NCBI GenBank assembly: GCA_025774735.1
Contig: JALGZU010000069.1
Span: forward strand, 1 to 12,273
DNA from: a candidate division LCP-89 bacterium
GTDB lineage: Bacteria > Electryoneota > B3-LCP
Direction: 5' to 3'
Length of the DNA: 12,273 nt
This document shows positions 6,150 to 12,273 of this stretch, one piece after another (position 1 is the first letter of the stretch; every line of letters begins with the position of its first letter). The translations under genes were made by a program, and so were the position numbers. The notes under the pieces are model-generated. The model searched no databases. It was not told the DNA's origin and worked only from the letters and a program-made list of their open reading frames with translations.

Positions 6150-6178
6150 AATATAAAAAATATTTTCCCTCAGGTCAA
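6150..6178 (-). promoter_or_regulatory. Promoter of tRNA-Gln
   Basis: On the minus strand TTGACC (6173-6178), a 17-nt spacer and TATATT (6150-6155). Transcription would start about 6 nt before the tRNA 5' end, leaving a very short leader. Confidence 0.8.
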
Positions 6179-6231
6179 GAGGAAATCGGTCAATTCCTCT
6201 GGGGCGGTTTGCCGTCCTGCAGGTTTTAATC

Positions 6232-6840
6232 TTATTTTAGTTTTGAGGCCACCCAGGCGACGCGTCTGCCGAGGGTTTGGGCGATGGCCAGGTCGTTTTC
6301 GGTGGGTGGATTTCCGGTGCGGGAACCCACCACCGCGGAGGCTCCGTAGTAGGATCCTCCACGATTCGCCTTGGCCAGATCAGGGTCGTTGGGCGGCACG
6401 CCCAGGAGAATCATGCCGTGGTGGAGCAGGGGGATGTAGCTGGTGATTAAGGTGGTCTCCTGACCTCCGTGAAGCGTGCCGGTGCTGCAAAAGACGCCCG
6501 CGGGCTTATCGGTGAGAAATCCTTCCACCCAGAGTTTGCCCGTGGTGTCTATGAAGGCTTTCATCTGCTGGCACATGTTGCCGAAGCGGGTAGGGGTACC
6601 CAGAACCAGGCCATCGCATTTTTCCAGGTCAGCCAGGGTAGCAACAGAGACATCCCTCTGGGCTTTGGCGGCGGCTTTCATTGCCGGATTGCCTTTCGCG
6701 CTTTCGGGAGGCAGCGTCTCGGGAACGCGGCGCAAATCGGCCATGGCATCCGATACTTCCACGACTCCCTTGGCGACCGCCTGTGCCATCTTGAAGACGT
6801 TGCCGGTGGCACTGTAATAGAGAACCAATATCCTGACCAT
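6232..6840 (-). CDS. wrbA: WrbA-type NAD(P)H:quinone oxidoreductase
   Basis: This 202-aa flavodoxin-fold enzyme carries out two-electron reduction of quinones with NAD(P)H, protecting against semiquinone redox cycling in the cytosol. The FMN-phosphate loop YYSATGNV (8-15), the WrbA-specific PTRFGNM (83-89) and the flavin-contacting STGTLHGGQETT (119-130) are all intact, and length matches the family. Start at ATG 6838-6840 is supported by AAGAGG 4 nt upstream. It has its own promoter at 6939-6967 and a leader of about 90 nt containing a 6-bp hairpin (6899-6904 with 6914-6919) of unknown role. No clear terminator separates it from the tRNA promoter. Confidence 0.95.
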   Translation of the reverse strand: MVRILVLYYSATGNVFKMAQAVAKGVVEVSDAMADLRRVPETLPPESAKGNPAMKAAAKAQRDVSVATLADLEKCDGLVLGTPTRFGNMCQQMKAFIDTTGKLWVEGFLTDKPAGVFCSTGTLHGGQETTLITSYIPLLHHGMILLGVPPNDPDLAKANRGGSYYGASAVVGSRTGNPPTENDLAIAQTLGRRVAWVASKLK

Positions 6841-6938
6841 AATGCCTCTTGGAAATTAATTAAACTGCCCCAATTCCAATAAGTCAGCAATGCTCCTGCC
6901 CTGCCTGAGAGCTGCAGGGTAGTCAGAATCTCTCCCGC

Positions 6939-6967
6939 AATATACATCCAAAAAACCATTAAGTCAA
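6939..6967 (-). promoter_or_regulatory. Promoter of wrbA
   Basis: On the minus strand TTGACT (6962-6967), a 17-nt spacer with a T run, and TATATT (6939-6944). The transcript would start near 6932. Confidence 0.75.
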
Positions 6968-7016
6968 GCAAATACTTTCGCGAGGAGTAATTATTTTTCA
7001 ATTGATAGTAAGGAGA

Positions 7017-7057
7017 TGAAAAAGGATGGGCCAGGAGAGGGTTCTCCTTCACTGGCC
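7017..7057 (-). terminator. Terminator after the CapA/PKD gene
   Basis: On the minus strand, GGCCA, a 5-nt bulge, GGAGA, loop ACCC, TCTCC, TGGCC form a bulged 10-bp hairpin (7029-7057), followed after 5 nt by five T residues. It starts 16 nt past the stop codon and insulates wrbA from the upstream gene. Confidence 0.65.
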
Positions 7058-7073
7058 GTTACAGTCCGGAGAG

Positions 7074-10025
7074 TTACTGGATGGTTCTTTCGGTCATCCT
7101 GTAGGTCAACTGCGCCGAGGAGAGAGACTCGTCTACGCGCAGTTGCAGGTAGGTGTTTTCGCTGGGGTAGGGGATCGGCGTGAAGCCTGTTGAGATGGAC
7201 ATCCATCCGATGGTCCAATCGACCAGTGCGAGGTCGTCGAAATAAGCCGTCCCCGTTCCGGATTGGGGGGCGCTGTTGCGGCAGCGGACGTCAGCGTACC
7301 AGCCGTCATCCGGGGAGTTGACGTTCAGGTAGAATCTGGTCCAGGGGAAGGTACCATCTTGAGCTGGCGTGTATTCCGAGGCGACAGGGTTACCCGAGAA
7401 GCGGCCCGAGTAGAACAAGACGCCGAAGCGTGCGGCGGAACAGTTGGATCCCGCCATGTACCCATCGATGGTATAGCGGGATTCCGCTTCGGTGGGGATG
7501 TTATCTTCGAGATCGGTGTAGTGGTAATACCAGCCGCCTGAATGCCGGACCCCCATGCAGTAGGTGCCGGAATGTGGATTCATGGTTTCTAGGAAGACGT
7601 CTTCCGAATTGATATTCCAGAGCCAGCCGCCCTCGTATTCGAAGCCGCCGTGCAGCAGGATTTCCCGTCCCAGGGATGCGTCGATGCCGGCCCCCCCCGG
7701 GATACCGGTAAGTGAGACGAAGGCACTCAGAAAGCCGGGATCTTCGATGCGCAGCGGTTCGGAGACCCAGTAGTTGCCCTCCTCACGGAAGTTCAGGGTT
7801 GTGCTGACCTGGCGTTCAGTTTCAAAGACTTGAGCGGTGCCGGTGGCGATCGTCCCGACTCCCGTGGTGGAATCGTAAACGACGTCGGTGTCCAGTTCTT
7901 CGGAGAGGGCCGCCAGTTTACGCATGATGTTTTCGGCGAGTTCTCCGGTAGCGGGTGTGGGGACGTAATCGTCGATATACACCGGCCGAAAGGTGAAATC
8001 CTCGATGCCGTCCAGGGTTACGGTGCAGTAGAGGATCATGGATAAGTAGGTTTCCCAATAGTTCTGGTCGAAAGCGAAGTTGCCGAAGCTATGTGCGATC
8101 AACTTGTCCTGGTAGACCTCGAAGCCGCGCAGGACGTGGGGGTGGTGGCAGAAGATGACGTCGGCGCCAAGTTCGATAGCACGGTGTTCCAGGTAACGGT
8201 CGATGGAGTCGATGCGGTCGCTGAAGCGGAGGTACTCTTCGGGATCGAGCTGCGCCAGTTCGGGCGTTGCGTCCAGCGGTGAGTAATCGTACTCCGTGCC
8301 GACATGGGCCTGGACGATGATAACATCCGCCAGCGAATCGACGGCGGGGATGGTGGCTTCCAGGGTCGGTTCGTCGAACATGGCGAAGCCGGGCTTGTTA
8401 TACGCCGCCTCGAGGAAGGGCGGCAGGAAGTCTTCGCGACCGTCGCGATTGCAGTAGGAGAGGACCGCCACGCGGATGCCGTCCACGGTGAAGAAAGCCG
8501 GGCGGGTGGCCCAGTACTCGTTCATTCCGGAGCCGGAGAATAGGATACCGGCGGTATCCAGGACGGCCATGGTCTCCATCAGGCCGGGTTCCATGTAATC
8601 CATGGTGTGGTTGTTGCCTAGTGCTACGTAATCGAAACCGGCGTACTGCAGTCCGGCGACGTTTTCGGGACTGCTCCTGAAAATATAATCCTTGGTGGGG
8701 TGGGGATATCCCTCGTCGGTCAACTGGCATTCGAGGTTGATCAGGTTGACATCGGCGGCCTGACCGAACATGGATAACGTTCGTTCGAAGATGTAGTTCA
8801 CCCCGTATGTGGGGATGATCCCGCCAGCTTCTTCGTAGCGGCGGGCCAGCATGACGTCCCCGGCGGTGTTCAGGGTGAATTCGGGATCGGGCGTGCCCGG
8901 CGGCGGCAACAGGTGCACGGCAGCGTCTCCGAAGAGGCTGTCATCATCCATGACGATCAGGGAGACGGTGCGGTAGCCGGGGGATGAGTAAGTATGGTTC
9001 GGGTTGGGCTGGCCGGAGAAAGTGGAATCGCCGAAGTCCCAGAAGTAGGTGTGGGTGGGGCTGTCGGGATCGATGACCGTGCTGGTGAACTGGTAGTAAG
9101 GCTGCGGTTGGGAGGAATCCCCGGCGGCGGTGATGAAGGCCTGGGGGGTAGAGGGGAGGTCTTCGGTAATGTCGTGTATTTCGTCGAAGAAGGAGGTGGC
9201 CGTTTCGCCCCCCTCATCGATGTCGTTGACGTAGAAAAGCCGGTCGATGACGGGCAGTTCACCGTAACGGATCATCCAGTCGTTGGCGATGGGCATGTTG
9301 AGTAGAGCCCATTCCCGCAGCGGAACAACGCCGTAGAAGGTCGTGTTCCAGGGGTCGCCGATGGGGAGGTAGGTGCCGTCGAAGACGTAGAACAGTTCGT
9401 TGGTTCCGTCACCCACTCCGAAGGCCTGGAATTCCCCCATATCTTCCACCATCACGGCGGCGCGCCAGACTGTGCCGGCTGCGAGGGCGATGGGAGGAAT
9501 GGATTCGATCTTCCAGGTGTTGCCATACAGCATGAGAGAGAAGAGGGTGGAGCCATAGGTGGATATCGAGGTCACTTCCCAGGCGTTGGGGTCTTCATCC
9601 TGGCCGGGATAACTGGAGAGCGAGACCGTGCCATCTTCAAAATCCTCGATCATGATTTCATCGATGACCAGGTTTAAACCTTCGGGGAATTCGAGGACGC
9701 GGTAGAAGGATTTCTCCATTAGCGGCAGCGAGATGGGATCGACGTAGAAAGATCGCTGGGTGGCGCCCAGGAGGGTCGAAACGTTCAGGTCGAAATTGAG
9801 CTCCGGACCGTGGAAGAGCAGGTAGATGCCGTCGCCGGACAGTTCCCCGTGGAGTGAGAGGCGCACCCAATCGCCTTCGATGGAGAGGGAGCTGGTGGTC
9901 ACGGGAACACCGCCGGTGAGATCGAGGAGTGGCGATTCCTGAGATGCCGCCCAATTCGTTAACAGAAACAGAATGGTAATTGCAATCGGAATGCTACGTT
10001 TATGCTTGCCCGGCATGAAGCGCAT
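7074..10025 (-). CDS. Secreted multidomain protein: PKD domain, CapA-type metallophosphoesterase-like domain, C-terminal jelly roll
   Basis: This 983-aa protein starts with a Sec signal peptide (hydrophobic 11-23, likely cut after AAS at 28). Residues about 30-280 are beta-rich and unassigned. A PKD domain at about 294-372 has the classic FWDFGDS core and a NHTYSSPGYRTVSL end. A PGA_cap/CapA domain at about 383-690 shows NTAGDVMLARR, NLINLECQL, ALGNNHTMDY, IVQAHVGTEY, FCHHPHVLRG and HSFGNFAFD, the expected metal-binding and active-site motifs. About 787-940 resembles a carbohydrate-binding jelly roll (GGFE...GWLW ... YFDDLALVDW). CapA proteins are tied to poly-gamma-glutamate capsule export or modification, but no other capsule gene is present here and most CapA proteins are about 350-450 aa, so a separate extracellular role on glycans or peptides is possible. 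No C-terminal sorting motif is obvious. Start supported by CGGAG 6 nt before the ATG; own promoter and terminator. Confidence 0.85.
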   Translation of the reverse strand: MRFMPGKHKRSIPIAITILFLLTNWAASQESPLLDLTGGVPVTTSSLSIEGDWVRLSLHGELSGDGIYLLFHGPELNFDLNVSTLLGATQRSFYVDPISLPLMEKSFYRVLEFPEGLNLVIDEIMIEDFEDGTVSLSSYPGQDEDPNAWEVTSISTYGSTLFSLMLYGNTWKIESIPPIALAAGTVWRAAVMVEDMGEFQAFGVGDGTNELFYVFDGTYLPIGDPWNTTFYGVVPLREWALLNMPIANDWMIRYGELPVIDRLFYVNDIDEGGETATSFFDEIHDITEDLPSTPQAFITAAGDSSQPQPYYQFTSTVIDPDSPTHTYFWDFGDSTFSGQPNPNHTYSSPGYRTVSLIVMDDDSLFGDAAVHLLPPPGTPDPEFTLNTAGDVMLARRYEEAGGIIPTYGVNYIFERTLSMFGQAADVNLINLECQLTDEGYPHPTKDYIFRSSPENVAGLQYAGFDYVALGNNHTMDYMEPGLMETMAVLDTAGILFSGSGMNEYWATRPAFFTVDGIRVAVLSYCNRDGREDFLPPFLEAAYNKPGFAMFDEPTLEATIPAVDSLADVIIVQAHVGTEYDYSPLDATPELAQLDPEEYLRFSDRIDSIDRYLEHRAIELGADVIFCHHPHVLRGFEVYQDKLIAHSFGNFAFDQNYWETYLSMILYCTVTLDGIEDFTFRPVYIDDYVPTPATGELAENIMRKLAALSEELDTDVVYDSTTGVGTIATGTAQVFETERQVSTTLNFREEGNYWVSEPLRIEDPGFLSAFVSLTGIPGGAGIDASLGREILLHGGFEYEGGWLWNINSEDVFLETMNPHSGTYCMGVRHSGGWYYHYTDLEDNIPTEAESRYTIDGYMAGSNCSAARFGVLFYSGRFSGNPVASEYTPAQDGTFPWTRFYLNVNSPDDGWYADVRCRNSAPQSGTGTAYFDDLALVDWTIGWMSISTGFTPIPYPSENTYLQLRVDESLSSAQLTYRMTERTIQ

Positions 10026-10059
10026 CTAAAGCTCCGCTGAGATAAGAATCGGTCAGAAT

Positions 10060-10088
10060 AATATACGCAAAAAGTGGCGAAGAGTCAA
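10060..10088 (-). promoter_or_regulatory. Promoter of the CapA/PKD gene
   Basis: On the minus strand TTGACT (10083-10088), a 17-nt spacer and TATATT (10060-10065). The predicted leader is about 28 nt. Confidence 0.75.
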
Positions 10089-10187
10089 GGCATTGGAGGA
10101 AGAAAAGCGATTTTTTTTGATGTGTGAACACTATCTAGGGTCCTTTTGAGGCTGAATGTGCAGACTTAGAGATGAGATTGCCATGTC

Positions 10188-10205
10188 ATCCGCCGTGCGG
10201 CGGAT
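10188..10205. repeat. Palindromic element ATCCGCC/GGCGGAT
   Basis: A perfect 7-bp inverted repeat around loop GTGC, not followed by a T tract. It lies 44 nt from a second palindrome and each is close to a GTCAT sequence, suggesting REP-like intergenic elements. Confidence 0.5.
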
Positions 10206-10249
10206 TGCTCACAATGGCCGCGAAAGTTATGTCATTGTCTGGCTCTCAG

Positions 10250-10269
10250 ATTCCCGCAATCGCGGGAAT
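10250..10269. repeat. Palindromic element ATTCCCGC/GCGGGAAT
   Basis: A perfect 8-bp inverted repeat around loop AATC followed by GACAG. Elements with this CCCGC...GCGGGAATGAC pattern are common dispersed intergenic repeats in many bacterial genomes. There is no T tract, so a terminator role is unlikely. Confidence 0.6.
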
Positions 10270-10448
10270 GACAGACGTAAAGGGTGACTCCCGGGTGCGC
10301 CCTACGATATATAGGCAGGCGCAGCCCATAGTGGTCACCTCCAGGATAAACGGCGATTATTTTGGGGATATGGGAAATATTACGGTCTGATGGGGAAACG
10401 CTGGCAATTGATAAAGTTTAATTTTTTTGCCCGGTTGGAGAAAAAGAC

Positions 10449-10477
10449 TTGACATTTAGCCAAAAAATTAGTATAAT
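10449..10477 (+). promoter_or_regulatory. Perfect-consensus sigma70 promoter of the beta-helix gene
   Basis: TTGACA (10449-10454), exactly 17 nt, TATAAT (10472-10477). Transcription would begin near 10484, giving a leader of about 48 nt. It matches the consensus at all twelve positions, so strong constitutive expression is expected unless repressed. Confidence 0.9.
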
Positions 10478-10531
10478 GTAGCAACCGAAATATTCCATTT
10501 CACTATCATCTTTCATCTGTGGAGGTGAATC

Positions 10532-12273
10532 ATGAAAGTAGCAACAGTTTTGGGCATCGTGGCGGGCTTACTCCTGTTCATCACATCTCTCACCGTTGCA
10601 GAGACTTTCGTCGGGGGCCAGGTCAGCGGGACCTGGACGGCCGCAGGATCTCCGTACTACGTGATTGCGGACGTCGAAATCCCCTTCGGATCTGCTCTCG
10701 TCATCGAGCCCGGAGTCCAGGTAAAATTCACGGAACACTTTGTGTTCATTGCTCACGGGAACCTGAGCGCCGTGGGCGCACCGGGTGATTCTATCTATTT
10801 TACCCACAGTCTCCCCTACGAGGATGAAACCTGGGCCGGATTGAGTCTGCTGTCGACGGAGGGGACCCCGGAGATCGGATTCTGCGTCTTCGAATGGGGG
10901 TATGCCCAGGGTCTGGTGAGTGAACCGTACAGCAAGGGCGGCGGGATGCACGTGTACAACACCTATGCGTCGATTCATGACTGCTACTTCCGGGACAACA
11001 AGGCGGACGATGACGGCGGGGCACTCTACCTGTACCAAAGCGACGCCGAAGTCTTCAATTGCACCTTCAGGGAGAACTTCGCCTCCAATGACGGCGCCGC
11101 CATCTACCTGCTGGAGTGCAATGCACCGTTTATTCACAACAACTTTCTCGAAGATAACCAAGCAGACAACGGCGCGGGCCTGAACTACATGTACAGTCAC
11201 GGGCTCCTGGAATCAAACGATATCATACATAACCGTGCTACTTCGAGCAGCGGCGGCGGCATTCTGCTCGATCACAGCGCGCCCATTATTCACGGGAACA
11301 AGATTAACGTGAACATCTCGTCATCGATGAACGGCACGGGCATCTACATGCACCACTTTTCGAATCCGACGATCACGTACAACGAATTCTGGGCTAACAA
11401 CCACACCGCTATCTACTGTGGTGACAACTGCTCGCCCGAGATCACCAACAACACCATCTATAACAACGCCGGATACGCCATTCGGACCTATCTGAATTCG
11501 CATCCCTGGGGTAAGAACAACATCATCATGGGCAACACCTACCGGTTCTACATCCCGGGCGGCTGCTCCATAACCTTCACCTACAGCGATATTCAGGGGG
11601 GTTGGGCCGGTGTGGGGAATTTCAGCTCGCCGCCGTTTTTTGTCGATCCGGGCGGGGGAATCCTGGAATTGCAGCCTTACAGTCCCTGTATCGATGCGGG
11701 TGATCCCACTTCGCCCCTTGATCCGGACGGCACTATCGCCGACCAGGGAGCACACTATTTCGATCAGTTGCAGCCGCAGGGCACCTGCACCATCACCCTG
11801 ACGCCGTTCGGCACACCCATCGTGCTGCCACCGACCGGGGGGACGGTCTGGTTCGGGTTGACCATCATGAATTCGCCTGACTACTTCAACCTGTTCGACG
11901 GCTGGTATAACCTGGTTCAGCCGGATGGGCAGATTGTCCCCATGGTGATGCGCGAAGGACTCTATCTGGGTCCGGGCGGAGCGATCAACCGGACGCTCCA
12001 CCTGACCCTGGACGGCATGGCCATGCCCGGCATATACACCGTTATCGCCTACGTGGGTGAACACCCCGCAATCATCGAAAGCTTCGACAGCTTCACCTTC
12101 GAGAAGGAAGGTGATGGCGATCTGAGCGGATCTGGCGGCGAGGTGACCTTCTTCGACGGCGAGGTCGAGGAGACCTTCGCTTTGAAGGGCGCTACTGTCC
12201 CCGATGCGACTGAACTACTGGGGCACTTCCCCGAACCGTTCAACCCGCAGGCGACCATCAGCTTCAGCCTGGT
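10532..12273 (+). CDS. Secreted parallel beta-helix protein with T9SS-type C-terminal sorting motif (3' partial)
   Basis: The frame is open from the ATG at 10532-10534 to the window edge, at least 580 codons. GGAGGTG sits 6 nt before the start. Residues 1-23 form a signal peptide, likely cut after TVA. Right-handed beta-helix repeats follow from about 105 to 350, with recurring units such as GGGMHVYNTYASIHDCYFRDN, GGALYLYQSDAEVFNCTFREN and GAAIYLLECNAPFIHNNFLEDN. Next come SPCIDAGDP and DQGAHYF (about 383-407), the common closing motif of such proteins, and an Ig-like region at about 413-525. The tail LLGHFPEPFNPQATISFSL is the start of a T9SS type A sorting domain (usually N-x-PNPFNP-x-T-x-I-x-Y-x-L), with Glu for the central Asn. 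It is probably a cell-surface or released glycan-binding or glycan-cleaving protein; no catalytic residues could be assigned. Perfect-consensus promoter upstream; 3' end missing. Confidence 0.88.
   Translation, partial: MKVATVLGIVAGLLLFITSLTVAETFVGGQVSGTWTAAGSPYYVIADVEIPFGSALVIEPGVQVKFTEHFVFIAHGNLSAVGAPGDSIYFTHSLPYEDETWAGLSLLSTEGTPEIGFCVFEWGYAQGLVSEPYSKGGGMHVYNTYASIHDCYFRDNKADDDGGALYLYQSDAEVFNCTFRENFASNDGAAIYLLECNAPFIHNNFLEDNQADNGAGLNYMYSHGLLESNDIIHNRATSSSGGGILLDHSAPIIHGNKINVNISSSMNGTGIYMHHFSNPTITYNEFWANNHTAIYCGDNCSPEITNNTIYNNAGYAIRTYLNSHPWGKNNIIMGNTYRFYIPGGCSITFTYSDIQGGWAGVGNFSSPPFFVDPGGGILELQPYSPCIDAGDPTSPLDPDGTIADQGAHYFDQLQPQGTCTITLTPFGTPIVLPPTGGTVWFGLTIMNSPDYFNLFDGWYNLVQPDGQIVPMVMREGLYLGPGGAINRTLHLTLDGMAMPGIYTVIAYVGEHPAIIESFDSFTFEKEGDGDLSGSGGEVTFFDGEVEETFALKGATVPDATELLGHFPEPFNPQATISFSL

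Larger units (their letters stand above)
10089..10448. other. Intergenic region between two divergent secreted-protein genes
   Basis: No gene with credible codon use or ribosome site is seen. It holds two compact palindromes (listed separately) around 10188-10269 and otherwise low-information sequence. Confidence 0.5.

Noticed and set aside
7074..10025. A capsule biosynthesis operon implied by the CapA domain
   Set aside because: No other capsule or poly-gamma-glutamate synthesis gene is present; the gene has its own promoter and terminator and a different overall architecture.
10568..11200. 210-codon open frame on the minus strand
   Set aside because: It is antisense to the beta-helix gene, which has a signal peptide, ribosome site, promoter and family motifs; the antisense translation has none.
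11321..12064. 247-codon open frame on the minus strand
   Set aside because: Antisense shadow of the same GC-rich beta-helix gene; no ribosome site or recognisable domain.
1..12273. CRISPR array or insertion sequence with terminal inverted repeats
   Set aside because: No regularly spaced direct repeats and no transposase gene were seen on either strand.

Overview
The window looks like a chromosomal segment of an uncultured FCB-superphylum bacterium (Zixibacteria/KSB1/Marinimicrobia-like rather than true Bacteroidota). The evidence is a partial exported beta-helix protein ending in a PFNP-type T9SS sorting motif, a large secreted CapA/PKD protein, and five promoters of ordinary sigma70 form (TTGAC[A/T/C], 17 nt, TATA[A/T]T). 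Bacteroidota promoters normally have a different -10 element. The phylum assignment is inference.

Layout from left to right. (1) Positions 1-212 are noncoding and hold a diverged copy of the tRNA-Gln 3' end and its terminator. (2) Positions 213-3057, minus strand, are a copper-efflux operon: csoR-type repressor, copZ-type chaperone, copA-type Cu(I) ATPase. A G-rich candidate CsoR operator lies inside the promoter spacer. (3) Positions 3058-3743 are mostly decayed: a second, more degraded tRNA-Gln-end/terminator copy and the C-terminal stump of an enolase-superfamily enzyme. (4) Positions 3744-5523, minus strand, are an AT-rich three-gene cassette: a TGS1-like guanine-N2 methyltransferase, a three-TM membrane protein, and a deoxynucleoside-kinase-like P-loop protein. 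(5) Positions 5551-6060 hold a tyrosine-integrase remnant. (6) An intact tRNA-Gln(CUG) with its own promoter and perfect terminator lies at 6017-6178. (7) wrbA follows at 6232-6840. (8) A 983-aa secreted PKD/CapA-phosphoesterase/jelly-roll protein occupies 7074-10025. (9) A divergent intergenic region carries two palindromic repeats and a perfect-consensus promoter. (10) A secreted parallel beta-helix protein with a T9SS tail starts at 10532 and runs off the right edge.

Interpretation. The three copies of the tRNA-Gln 3' end/terminator block (about 28-212, 3146-3207, 5895-6094), all in the same orientation, together with the integrase remnant, fit tandem accretion of genomic islands at a tRNA-Gln 3' end. 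One interval holds the copper operon and the other the methyltransferase cassette. The cassette is the best candidate for an undescribed system: its methyltransferase has the PPWGGP signature of the RNA cap guanine-N2 methyltransferase family, yet bacteria lack m7G caps. Methyltransferase and membrane protein are translationally coupled, and a kinase-like gene follows closely. Substrate and purpose cannot be read from the sequence.

The right half (wrbA, CapA-like protein, beta-helix protein) looks like ordinary host chromosome, with each gene under its own promoter.
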